From Zygnema cylindricum (Eukaryota > Streptophyta > Zygnematophyceae > Zygnematales > Zygnemataceae), in contig JBBHKE010001658.1 in the NCBI GenBank assembly GCA_037447655.1, forward strand, positions 185,294 to 203,348: a DNA stretch of 18,055 nucleotides. Reading direction: 5' to 3'. Each line of letters opens with the position of its first letter. The first letter of the stretch is position 1. Made by a program: the position numbers and the translations under genes. Shown here piece by piece: positions 1 through 8,264 of the stretch. The notes beneath the pieces were generated by a model. That model did not search any database and was not told the DNA's origin. It saw nothing but the letters and a program-made list of their open reading frames with translations.

Positions 1-21
1 ATTATGATTGGCGCCACATAG

Positions 22-85
22 GCTAATTTTCAGATTCTTAAAATCTAGAAATAGCTAATTTTCAGATTCTTAAAATCTATAAATA
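22..85. repeat. Two-copy 32-bp tandem repeat
   Basis: Two adjacent 32-bp units (22-53 and 54-85), each beginning GCTAATTTTCAGATTC, differ at about one position. The sequence is AT-rich with no coding potential. The rest of 1-300 is AT-rich and contains short inverted CGCAAAATTTT-type blocks, but I see no gene in it. Confidence 0.8.
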
Positions 86-374
86 TTTTTCAAGCTGAAA
101 ATCTGTACATAATATTTGTACAGGCGGAGGTAGTTAATGATTCCTACGAAAATTTTGCGACCAGATTTTAATTTTGAAATTGAAAATCAAAATTTTGAAT
201 CGGAATGTCAAATAGGCGCCGCAAAATTTTAAGGTCAGCGGATGTCAGAAGGAGCGTGGGAAAATATTTCGTTCGACCTTCATACACCGTGGCGGAAGGC
301 ACATGGCGTGTACGACGTGTTCGATTCTCATTGCATGCTCGCGATGGATTTTTTTTTACTTTTCACGTGTACCA

Positions 375-518
375 ATGGTACGCGACAAGTCTGAAGAAAC
401 TCTCCTCGCCGAGGAGAGTCTCTTCACACTGAACGATGTGCGCGATTGCTTCGCGAATCTAAAAGTGAAAAATCCAACGGTCGATACTTACGCCTATAAT
501 ATTGGAGCCATCCAGTAG
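375..518 (+). other. Short open frame (47 codons), possible exon remnant
   Basis: An ATG at 375 opens 47 codons ending in TAG at 516-518. The predicted peptide (starts MVRDKSEETLLAEESLF) is acidic, charged and more protein-like than its surroundings, and the local base composition is less AT-rich. I recognise no family. A 33-nt near-perfect hairpin (393-425) lies inside the frame, so the composition may come from the inverted repeat and not from coding selection. No clear splice sites or promoter support it. It could be a captured or decayed exon, or chance. Confidence 0.2.
393..425. repeat. Short inverted repeat (16-bp arms, 1-nt loop)
   Basis: The arm GAAGAAACTCTCCTCG (393-408) is matched at 15 of 16 positions by the inverted arm CGAGGAGAGTCTCTTC (410-425), with one base between them. 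The inner nine pairs are perfect and include CTCCTCG/CGAGGAG. No poly-T or other terminator context is present, and no function can be assigned. Confidence 0.75.
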
Positions 519-630
519 ACATGTTTCGTCATGTTTCGTTTGACAAAAAAAAAATGGTAGGAATCTGTACGAAATCGTACGACATCCAGTAAACAACCCC
601 ACTTTTCCTCTAATGGAAGTTCACCCTAAG

Positions 631-837
631 TGTATCGTTATTAGTGTTAATGTTTTTTTTGCCACTTAAACATCTTTTCTCCGTACCCTTTTGTCGGATT
701 ATGGATCTGACGGTTAGGATTGAAAGCCGAGATTCTCACCTTCCCATCGGCGGTCTCCATATGAAAATCGGACAAGTGTGTACGGAGAAAAGATGTTTTA
801 AATGGCGAAAAAAATATGAACCCATAATAGCGATACA
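631..837. repeat. 207-bp foldback (long imperfect inverted repeat)
   Basis: Nearly the whole 207 bp folds onto itself. The outermost pair is TGTATCG (631-637) with CGATACA (831-837). The best-matched block is ACATCTTTTCTCCGTAC on the left (about 669-685) against GTACGGAGAAAAGATGT on the right (about 779-795). Pairing continues inward through TTGTC/GACAA and ATGG/CCAT blocks to a small central stem GCCGA/TCGGC. This is the architecture of a foldback MITE or of a young hairpin-RNA precursor. I see no convincing target-site duplication. Small open frames on both strands here are a by-product of the inverted repeat. Confidence 0.75.
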
Positions 838-955
838 TAGTGTACTATCGCGTGGCATTTGTACGTATAATACTACTATAGTACTATTCACCGCTGTAGT
901 ATTATATGCTATATATTGGAAACTTTGTAAAGTCTATACTGTACTTCGTCTACAG

Positions 956-1409
956 CATAGTTCAAAAGTAGGCGTTTCTATCGTAGGCCTTTTGTAGGCG
1001 CCTTTGTCGTAAGTTGTGTTATGGGCTTTTCATGTGATCTTCTTAAATCGCTACTTTGATCAGCGACCGCGATCGTCCAAATTTGACGATAGTCCTATCG
1101 TAAGTTGTGTTATACGATTTTCATGTGATCTTCTTATATCGCTACTTTGATCAACGACCGTCCGATCGTCCAATCTGACGGTTTAAATAAAAAATATCTC
1201 AAAACTCACAGAAAAATATTTTTTTGTCCGAATGTTTTTCAAAATTTAGACATGACGTTTAATTCTCTATCGATCGATGTGCAACTCAACCCTGTTACTA
1301 TTTTTTTTCATTATGCGACCAATACAATATGGTTCTTAAGGTCATATTTTATGTTTTGCGTACAATAGGCATATTATATGGGCCTACTTTCACCTACTTT
1401 TTAACTATG
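956..1409. mobile_element. hAT-like non-autonomous element (MITE), copy 1
   Basis: A 454-bp element bounded by terminal inverted repeats: CATAGTTCAAAAGTAGG at the left end and CCTACTTTTTAACTATG at the right, one mismatch. It is flanked by GTCTACAG (948-955) and GTCTAGAG (1410-1417), an 8-bp target duplication with one mismatch. Eight-bp duplications are typical of hAT transposons, although the terminal bases CATAG do not fit the usual hAT YARNG start well. There is no transposase frame. It is longer than the related copy at 15367-15642, partly because of an internal 91-bp duplication and partly because of extra sequence around 1190-1300. Confidence 0.8.
1007..1188. repeat. 91-bp tandem duplication inside hAT-like copy 1
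   Basis: A unit beginning TCGTAAGTTGTGTTAT at 1007 is repeated at 1098, a period of 91 bp. Shared internal blocks include TTTTCATGTGATCTTCTTA and CTACTTTGATCA. The copy at 15367-15642 has this unit only once, so the duplication happened within this lineage. The two units have diverged at a number of sites. Confidence 0.85.
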
Positions 1410-1417
1410 GTCTAGAG

Positions 1418-1688
1418 TACAGTATGTCATGTCACGTCAGCAGATCAACACTGTCATCGTACACCATGCAAAAAAAATGGAAAGTCAAAGTCAACTATCA
1501 CAACATTTCTTCATGGTATATCGGTCCAACATTACCAAATTACCGGACCTGTATTGATTGTCCGTCGATTATAAAAAGGCACATATAACACAAGTTTCTT
1601 GGCTGAGTTTTGATTTGTGACATTTGTCAAAGTACTCAGGTCGTACACACTTTGTGTTAAAAATTTATAGCATATTAATCACAAGTGC
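1418..1688. other. Non-coding stretch between MITE and retrotransposon; possible TATA box
   Basis: No open frame of note. A TATAAAAAG motif at 1570-1578 is followed about 115 bp later by the retrotransposon insertion site, so the element may have landed just downstream of a core promoter reading on the plus strand. No transcript or gene can be identified downstream across the insertion (9475 onward), so this remains weak. Confidence 0.3.
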
Positions 1689-1693
1689 CACGG
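1689..1693. repeat. Target-site duplication, left (CACGG)
   Basis: CACGG immediately left of the LTR at 1694 is repeated exactly at 9470-9474, right of the other LTR. Five bases is the usual length for Ty3/gypsy integrase, so the element inserted here as a unit and has not been rearranged. Confidence 0.95.
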
Positions 1694-2663
1694 TGTAACA
1701 GGATCTCCTACCTCTCAGAAAATCCCATTACTACAAACAATCCCAACCACACATTCCACACATTGGAAAATACACATCCACATTGGACAACACTCACACA
1801 AGGATAAACTTTAAATTAGAAGAAGCTTCTATCCACATAACATTAGCTTGGTCTCCTGCCCTTATGGCTCAACCCTTCTTATTAAAGTGTTTTCCACTAC
1901 TCTCCACTCTTAATAATTATATCTCTTAACTACTAAAACACTATTAAGTTAGTAAGAGATTTCAATGCAAAATGCCTTTTTTCTCCAATTTGGTATTAAT
2001 CGCTCAAGACCAAGATCAGCCGGAATTTCCACAAACTTTTCCAAAGGAAAAGATGTCTACTCTCCTCTTACACTTCACTATTTATCCATCATCGCCCTGG
2101 ACTCGCCACGCCAGAGTCAACGCTCCATTTTAACAGACTTTTACCTGGGCCAATCATTGATCAACAAAGACTCAAACTGACCAATGCAAAAACTTGCGAA
2201 ATCTCTTACTAACTACTTAGCACTTTACTAACCAATCAAACGTTACGTTTCACTACGTAACATTTACGTGCAAAAGTGCGCGCCAAACGTAACGCGACTT
2301 CGCACGATCGTGCGTAACAAATTTCGCACGCGAAACTTCCTACGAAATTCCCTTAAGTGAAAGTGACGTTTCGTACTAAAATTTGTACAAAACGAACCAC
2401 CGTGCATACTAAACGTTTCGTTAGAACTTTATGAAACGTACACGCGTAATTTCGGTACTAATTTGACCCTTAAGCCGTTTCAATGATACCCACTTGTTAG
2501 TTAGACCCCACGCTGTCACCTAAATACACCCATCGCTATAACTTTTAAAATATAACTCCAAATAGCGTGATTCTTTCGCGAACGTCTACCAAATTTAGTA
2601 CTCTATAATCATAATACCTAAATACTCCTTTATAAACAAGTTCGATGAGCTATTACTGTTACA
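1694..2663 (-). repeat. 3' LTR of the retrotransposon (970 bp)
   Basis: In plus-strand coordinates it starts TGTAACAGG and ends CTGTTACA, giving TGTAACA/TGTTACA inverted termini. It lies downstream of pol and the polypurine tract in element orientation, so it is the 3' LTR. My hand alignment with the other LTR finds roughly 48 differences including small indels (about 95% identity). About 38 of these lie in 1694-2232 (U5 side) and only about 10 in 2233-2663 (U3 side). Confidence 0.95.
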
Positions 2664-2676
2664 TCATCCCCTCCTT
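2664..2676 (-). other. Polypurine tract
   Basis: On the minus strand AAGGAGGGGATGA lies directly against the 3' LTR start (TGTAACAG). It is the expected primer site for plus-strand DNA synthesis. One T interrupts the purines three bases from the LTR. Confidence 0.88.
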
Positions 2677-2711
2677 ATTTTTAACTGACCTCAGTTAAAC
2701 ACCTTTAATTC

Positions 2712-3941
2712 TCAAGACGGGACTTCTATATTATTATCCCTCCAATACCTCTGTAAAAACTCATAATTTTTATCCTCTAAAGTCAACTCATCCTCAGGCC
2801 TTCCTAGATAATGCACTTGCCAGAATATAGTATCACCAACCTTGAACCGTTGACCAACCCAATCTATTACCCATCTGTGGACTTCATGTTCTATAATTAT
2901 TGAGGGATCCAATTCCAATTCTCCTTCAGTTGGTCGAAGATTCGCTAGTTTCAATTGGCTGATGTGTATCACTGGATGAATTTTTGTTGAAGGTGGGAAG
3001 TCCAATTTGGCAGCAACTGACGATATCATCTCGATTACAGTAAATGGTCCAATGTACTTAGGAGCAAATTTCCCCGTAGGATCCGATTGTCCCTCAATCT
3101 TGCACCTGTAATGAGTTGTAGAAAACCAAACCTTGTCACCTGTGCGTAACACCCAATCACCCCGTTTGCGGTTAGCATTTAATTCTTGCCTCCTTTGTGC
3201 CTCCACTAATGCATCCCGGACAGTTTTCCAAACTGTTTGAACGTATTCCCAAAACTCTGTTCCAGAACCTCTATTCTCTTGAGTGACCCCTGTTATTAAG
3301 TCTAATGCTTCTCTAGGTTGGTATCGGTATGCAACTTTAAATGGTGAGAATCCTGTACTAGCATGTTTACATGAATTGTATGCAAATTCCATTAATGGCA
3401 ATTTAGATTCTAATGTGTTCTGAACTCCACTGCAAACAGTCTTAAGGATTTCCTCTAGTGTACGATTCATCCTTTCTGTCTGTCCATCTGTCCGAGGATG
3501 ATAAGTGGTACTCATTTTCAATTCAGAGCCTAAATTTTGCTGTAATTCTTTCTAAAAAGCAGACGTAAATTTAGAATCTCTATCACTGACTATAGATAGA
3601 GGGACTCTATGATGTCTGACCACGTTGTCAAAATATAACTTTGCAATATCTACAACTGAATCAGTGGTTTTGCAAGGGATAAAGATTGCTATTTTACTGA
3701 ACCTATCGACTACGACCATGATACTGTCATTCCTTTTAGATGTAGCAGACAACCTGACAATAAAATCCATACTGACTGATTCCCACGGTCTTTCAGGGAT
3801 ATCCAAAGGTTTTAAGAGACCTTTAGGTTTTTGGGTACTGGGTTTACTTTGTTGGCAAGGGACACATCTTTCCACGTGTTTTGACACCTCCTTTGCCATC
3901 CTAGGCCAAAACAATCTACTTTGCAATCGACTAAGAGTTTT
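2712..3941 (-). pseudogene. pol: pol, C-terminal part: integrase with GPF module and chromodomain
   Basis: Integrase joins the DNA copy to the host genome. Conserved sequence resumes near 3941 in a new frame, with the second half of the HHCC zinc finger (CVPCQQ). Catalytic acids are visible: Asp in VSMDFIV, Asp in SDRDSKFTS and Glu in HPRTDGQTERMNR. An in-frame TAG at 3554-3552 sits where the family usually has Trp after the FTSxF block, fitting a TGG to TAG change. Downstream, the C-terminal module has KYIGPF (the GPY/F motif) and IHISQLK. About 50 residues near the end (from EHEVHRWVIDW, including FWQVHYLGRPEDELTLED) resemble a degenerate chromodomain, known in chromoviruses for directing insertion to particular chromatin. 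The stop is at 2712-2714, only 35 bp before the polypurine tract. Confidence 0.9.
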
Positions 3942-5503
3942 ATCTCGACTAGATGTCCTAAATGCTCATGAGCTTCCCGTAAAATTTGTTTTCTTAAGTC
4001 TCCCACTTCAGGAATGCATAATCTATCCCCTGTTTGCAAATACAGCAAACCATCCTCTAGTCTAAAGTTTTTGACATGCCTCTCATTCAATGGGTCAGAA
4101 TTCCCTCCCGAAATATTCTTGTAAATCACGACAAAATAAGGATCTTTATCATAAACATTTCTAATTGTATCTAAAAACAATTCATCTCGAACCATAACAC
4201 TTATTTCAAAACATTTACATAAAGGATCTGCGACTACATTTGTCTTCCCAGGAATATGTTTGACATTAAATTTGAAATATGCTAATTTCTGCATCCACCT
4301 AACCTGTCTGCCAATCATAATCTGCGCATCACTTAATCTCTGTAAATAAGAGAGTGCTTTATTATCACAGTGAGCTGTAAATTCTTTATTATGCAAATAA
4401 CAACGTCGTTTCACCAATGCATGTACAATTGCAAGTAATTCTTTTTCCTGTGCTGTATAGTTCTTTTCAGCATCATTGAATTTTCTGGACTCAAAAGCAA
4501 TAGGATGAAAGTGTTTGCTGACTTTTTGACTTATGACTGCACCTAGACCCTTATCAGATGCATCTGTGGTGATCAGAACTTCAAATTCCTCGACAAGGTC
4601 AGGATACACCAGTGTAGGGGCAGAGGTCAACTTCCCTTTTAATTCCTCGAATGCTCCCTCCTGATCAGCTCCCCACACAAACGTCTTCTTCTCCCAAAGT
4701 AAATCCGTCAAAGGTGCGGCGATCATATAGAAGTTCATAATAAATTTCCTGTAATAAGTGGCCAATCCCAATAACGATCTAACTTCTGTGACATTAGTAG
4801 GTTGTTTCCAATTTTGGATTGCTAAAATTTTGGATGGGTCTGTTTTAACACCTTCCCCACTAACTATATGTCCCAAAAATAATTGTTCACTTTTAAGAAA
4901 ACTAGATTTTGACAATTTTCCATATAATTTTCTTTCTCTTAACCTTTCCAACACTCTTTTTAAATGAATTACATGTTGTTCTTTAGATTCACTGTAGACT
5001 AAAATATCGTCTATAAACACTTGGACAAACTCATCTATGTAATCTGAAAAGGTTTGGTTCATTAATCTTTGGTAACTAGGCGGTGCATTCGTTAAGCCGA
5101 ATGGCATCACTATCTTATCGAAATTACCCACCCTAGTCCTGAAAGCAGTTTTATCAACATCTTCAATTCTAATTGGCACCTGATTAAAGCCACTACGCAC
5201 GTCAATCAACGAAAATACTTTAGCACCTTTTAAACACTCTATCAAATCAGAAATTAAAGCTAACAGATACTTATCCTTCACCGTAATCTTGTTTAGATTA
5301 CGATAATCGACACACATTCTCAAAGTTTTGTCATTCTTTTTGATGAAAAGAACTGGTGCTCCGTACGGTGATTTGCTGGGTTGAATATGTCCTTTCTCTA
5401 GGAGTTCTTTGATATGTTTTTTTAACTCCTCCTACTCAAAGAAACTGTGTTTATAAATTCCTGTGACAAGAGGATTACATCCAGGTTCAAGGTTAATAAC
5501 ATG
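3812..5503 (-). pseudogene. pol: pol, middle part: reverse transcriptase and RNase H
   Basis: This segment copies the RNA into DNA and removes the RNA strand. Recognisable RT sequence in this frame begins near 5503, but is interrupted by an in-frame TAG at 5434-5432, just before the ELKK-type entry to the RT fingers. Counting residues from the TTG at 5323: motif A SLIDVRSGF (Asp 41), MPFGLTNAP (73-81), and VFIDDILVYS with catalytic Asp 105 and 106 (FIDD in place of the common YxDD). RNase H has TTDASDKGLG (Asp 254), EKELLAIVHAL (Glu 295), HCDNKAL (Asp 320) and a VVADPL block (Asp 366), so its acidic residues are present. The integrase zinc-finger histidines start at EAHEHLGH, after which the frame is lost near 3938-3941 in a run of A. 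The tail to 3812 is out of frame. Confidence 0.93.
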
Positions 5504-6429
5504 TTGTACATCTCAGGAACGTGGCCTCTCGAGGGTAAGTCATTTAGGAAAACATCTCTAAATTCAAAAATCAAATCTTTAAAAGCAGCATCAGATGTAT
5601 TAATGTCAGTTACAAAATCAGATTTTTGTTTTTCGAAAGTTTTAGTGGTGTCTGATTTAGGGATGACATCAATGTTAGTGTTTTCTCCCCCCCTTTCATC
5701 AGTAACTGCCTCAGTTACTAATAACAAGAAAGCATGATTTGTTTTATCTTTTAAGTGCTTTTTAAATTGTTTAGCAGATATCAAACCTTCCACTCTCAAT
5801 CTGGTTATGTTGTTTATATGATTCCTATGCAATTTCTTAGGAGATAATGCTTGCAAAACCTTCCAACCGTTTTCGGACTTCACCTTCAAGGTGTTAATTT
5901 CCCAATTAATTTGAGGATTGTATTCAGTTAACCAAGGCTTTCCTAAAATTAGTTCTTCACTTCCCAAATTCATTATTTCACACACCACTTTCATTTTATG
6001 ACCCTGGATATCAACTTCTATCGTGTCAGTTTGTAAGTCTAATGTGGATTTATTACCATTTGTCACTTGAACATGTAAAGGCTTTTCCCTTATAACAGTA
6101 GGAATTTTATTTTCCTCTACAAACGTATGTGAAATAAAATTATGTGTGGCACCTAAATCAACCATTACTTTCAACGGTTTTCCTTCCACTAATGACTCGA
6201 ATCTAATAAAACTGTGTCTGGTGTCATCATTACTTAACTGTCCTAAAATAGGTCTGTTGTTGAGAATTTCATCAGAAGGATTCTTTAAACAATGCAGTGT
6301 AGTGAGAATCATAATAAATTCAGCTATCCTAACTTTTCCATTCATTAATTTGCCCTCCAAAGTTAACTCTTTAAATTCTGGATCCGATTGACTAAACTGA
6401 GGACTTTCAGTTAGTCCTTTCCGTTTCCC
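5422..6429 (-). pseudogene. pol: pol, N-terminal part: aspartic protease (frame broken downstream)
   Basis: This is the part of pol entered by the proposed -1 shift; it has no ATG at its start, as expected for a fusion. The protease cuts the polyprotein. The catalytic block reads MVDLGATHNFIS, with the Asp codon at 6159-6157. The family normally has DSG or DTG, so the Leu (TTA, 6156-6154) is an unusual change that probably impairs activity. The flap and C-terminal region LILGKPWLTEYNPQINW is recognisable. The segment continues through a linker (FRDVFLNDLP) toward reverse transcriptase, but near 5503-5510 the conserved continuation moves into the next frame. This frame then runs out at a TAA at 5422-5424. 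An apparently lost base is the simplest cause. Confidence 0.88.
6390..6429 (-). promoter_or_regulatory. Candidate programmed -1 ribosomal frameshift signal (gag-pol)
   Basis: Seen directly: the heptamer GGGAAAC (6429-6423) is phased G GGA AAC in the gag frame, the canonical X XXY YYZ form. After a 6-nt spacer comes the stem GACTAACTGA (6416-6407), loop AAGTCC (6406-6401) and TCAGTTTAGTC (6400-6390), which is 10 bp with one bulged T. The gag TAA is in the 5' arm. The pol frame is -1 to gag. It is closed by a TGA at 6450-6448, so the two frames overlap only in the 34 nt between that TGA and the gag TAA, and this is the only such heptamer there. Known: the same heptamer is used at retroviral gag-pro junctions. 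Inferred: Gag-Pol is made here by -1 slippage. Confidence 0.72.
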
Positions 6430-7727
6430 ACCTCCTGGGCTTCTTGCTCAGCTAGGTATAATGCAATATCCTCTTGGAGACCTTCATTTACATCGACTGT
6501 TTTGAGAGAGCCTTTATCTGTACAGTCTTTAGCGTAATGATCTGGACCTCCACATTTGAAACAAGTGACTTTCTTTTTGGGTTTTGTGCACTCTCTACTA
6601 AAATGTCCCTCCTCTCCACAGTTATAACAGTTAATCTTTTTCAATTGTGCACACTCAAATGCTCTATGACCCCTTTTCTGACAAATAGTGCATGTGGGGA
6701 TGGTAAGGTTAGGCTTCTGAGCATTAATGTTCGGTTTAGGACTTTTAATGTACCCCCCTCTATTGTTAAATTTATTTCCTGCATTAACACTATGTCCACC
6801 CCTTTGATTTCCCCTGAAGATATTTTGCCTATTCACCAGACCAGCATTCAAACCCTCTTCAACAAATTCCTCCTCATCCCACTGTGATACTTCATTTAAA
6901 TTACCCCTGAGTGATCGAGTTTCCCGATTATACCCCAACTGATCCTCTAATTCCAATGACTTATCTTGTAATTCCTTCAAATTATTAAATTTTTGATGTT
7001 TTAGTTTTGATTTCAGTATAGGATTCAAATAGTTCAAGAAATGCAATTTAGCCATTTCATCAGTCAAACCTATGACATTAATGCTAGATGAGTCAAATTC
7101 CACAATATAATCCTTCACAGATCCAGTCTGTTTACAATTCAACCACTTTTCTTCCATTATGGATTTAAAAGTGACAGACAAGAAACGCGATTTGATCGCG
7201 GTTTTAAAAGTTTCCAAATCTGCATTATCAGGAATCAATTTAGACCTTCTCTGAGTATAATACCAAATCTGAGCATCGCGTTTTAGACAGTTAACAGCAA
7301 AAGAAGTGTAATCATCACGATCGCAATTTTTAGACTCCAAATAATATTCCTTATGAAAAATCCAAGCATCCAACTCATCGATCCTCTTACCATCAAACGA
7401 TGTTGCCTCACTAATAGACAATTTCAGATCCCTTATCTTCTTAGGTCTATCATGATCATCCTCCCTAAAACGGGCATTCCTTTTGCTACTCTCACCCTTT
7501 TGGTCATTCATATCATTCTTGGTCTGAATTAAGTTAATAAGTTCATGTAAATTCTCATTTGAAACATTTCCATTTTCTTTGATAAATTTCAATTCACTTT
7601 TCAATTCGGAAATGGTTTCATCCACAGCGGCAGCATGATTATTAAATCTTTTGACCAATTTCACAGTCCGCTTCTTCAACACATTGAACGCATTCTCTTT
7701 TTTGCGTTTCCATGCAGAATTTGCCAT
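6411..7727 (-). CDS. gag: Gag polyprotein with three CCHC zinc knuckles
   Basis: Gag forms the particle and binds genomic RNA. The first ATG is at 7727 in good context (TAATGG) and gives MANSAWKRKK; the frame is open two codons further upstream but lacks another ATG. The protein is 438 aa ending in TAA at 6411-6413. The N-terminal ~80 residues are basic, then coiled-coil-like (ETISELKSELKFIKENG). The middle (about 120-260) resembles the retrotransposon gag domain, with FKTAIKSRFLS and a GSVKDYIVEFD block. Three CCHC knuckles follow near residues 346-359, 367-380 and 389-402: CTICQKRGHRAFEC, CYNCGEEGHFSREC, CFKCGGPDHYAKDC. All Cys and His ligands are present. Gag is the only intact reading frame of the element. 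A slippery site near its 3' end probably links it to pol. Confidence 0.93.
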   Translation of the reverse strand: MANSAWKRKKENAFNVLKKRTVKLVKRFNNHAAAVDETISELKSELKFIKENGNVSNENLHELINLIQTKNDMNDQKGESSKRNARFREDDHDRPKKIRDLKLSISEATSFDGKRIDELDAWIFHKEYYLESKNCDRDDYTSFAVNCLKRDAQIWYYTQRRSKLIPDNADLETFKTAIKSRFLSVTFKSIMEEKWLNCKQTGSVKDYIVEFDSSSINVIGLTDEMAKLHFLNYLNPILKSKLKHQKFNNLKELQDKSLELEDQLGYNRETRSLRGNLNEVSQWDEEEFVEEGLNAGLVNRQNIFRGNQRGGHSVNAGNKFNNRGGYIKSPKPNINAQKPNLTIPTCTICQKRGHRAFECAQLKKINCYNCGEEGHFSRECTKPKKKVTCFKCGGPDHYAKDCTDKGSLKTVDVNEGLQEDIALYLAEQEAQEVGNGKD

Positions 7728-7935
7728 TATCACACAATGAAATCAAGCAAAAGAAAGATAGAGTATAATTTCCTAGTGATATTTGATGCAGATTTGAAAT
7801 CCTCAGATTGCTCCAATCTAAGACTTCTTCTCCTTAACAAGTCTTTTGAGAAGATCAAGATCTGAGAAATTAAAAAGACATTGACAGTAAGTTAGTACAA
7901 ATTCAAATTTTCAATTTCCCAACATTGAAACAAAA

Positions 7936-8037
7936 GGTAAGAATTTCCCCACAAATTTTGCAATAGCAAAATTGAAAGCTCTCAAAGGTAAGATTTAACC
8001 ATAAATTTTGCAACAACAAAATTGAAATCAATCAAAA
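7936..8037. repeat. 51-bp direct repeat in the gag leader
   Basis: GGTAAGA at 7936 and at 7987 start two 51-bp units that share AAATTTTGCAA and CAAAATTGAAA. A decayed partial third unit may precede them (around 7898-7935). The repeat is non-coding and lies in the leader upstream of gag. The rest of 7728-8250 is AT-rich with no open frame of interest. Confidence 0.75.
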
Positions 8038-8264
8038 GTAACAATTTAGGGTTTGAAAAGTTTTGAGTCATTTCTGGACTCCTTTGCTCTTGAAGAAGTA
8101 AAGTACTCCACTTTCTTTCTCCTCCATTAGCAAATTTCCCACTTCCCACTACATCAGGATCTTTTACTCTCTAATCCTCACATCCTCACCCTTCATGGCT
8201 TCAAGCCCTCCCTCTACACATGAATCATTGCTAAGAGAAGGCAAGTTTGTTTGGCCTCTAGGTA

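Noticed and set aside
1965-2180. Plus-strand open frame of about 70 codons present in both complete LTRs (also 8757-8987)
   Set aside because: It is antisense to the element, the amino acid changes between copies are not conservative, and the third LTR has a TAG in the middle of the frame (CTGGACTAG near 17910-17918). Shared by descent, not coding.
6389-6422. Classical H-type pseudoknot after the slippery site (AGGACT/AGTCCT plus AACTG/CAGTT)
   Set aside because: Both stems can be drawn, but the connecting loops would have zero nucleotides, which is not sterically feasible. The simple 10-bp hairpin with one bulge is the better model; the two hairpins are mutually exclusive alternatives.
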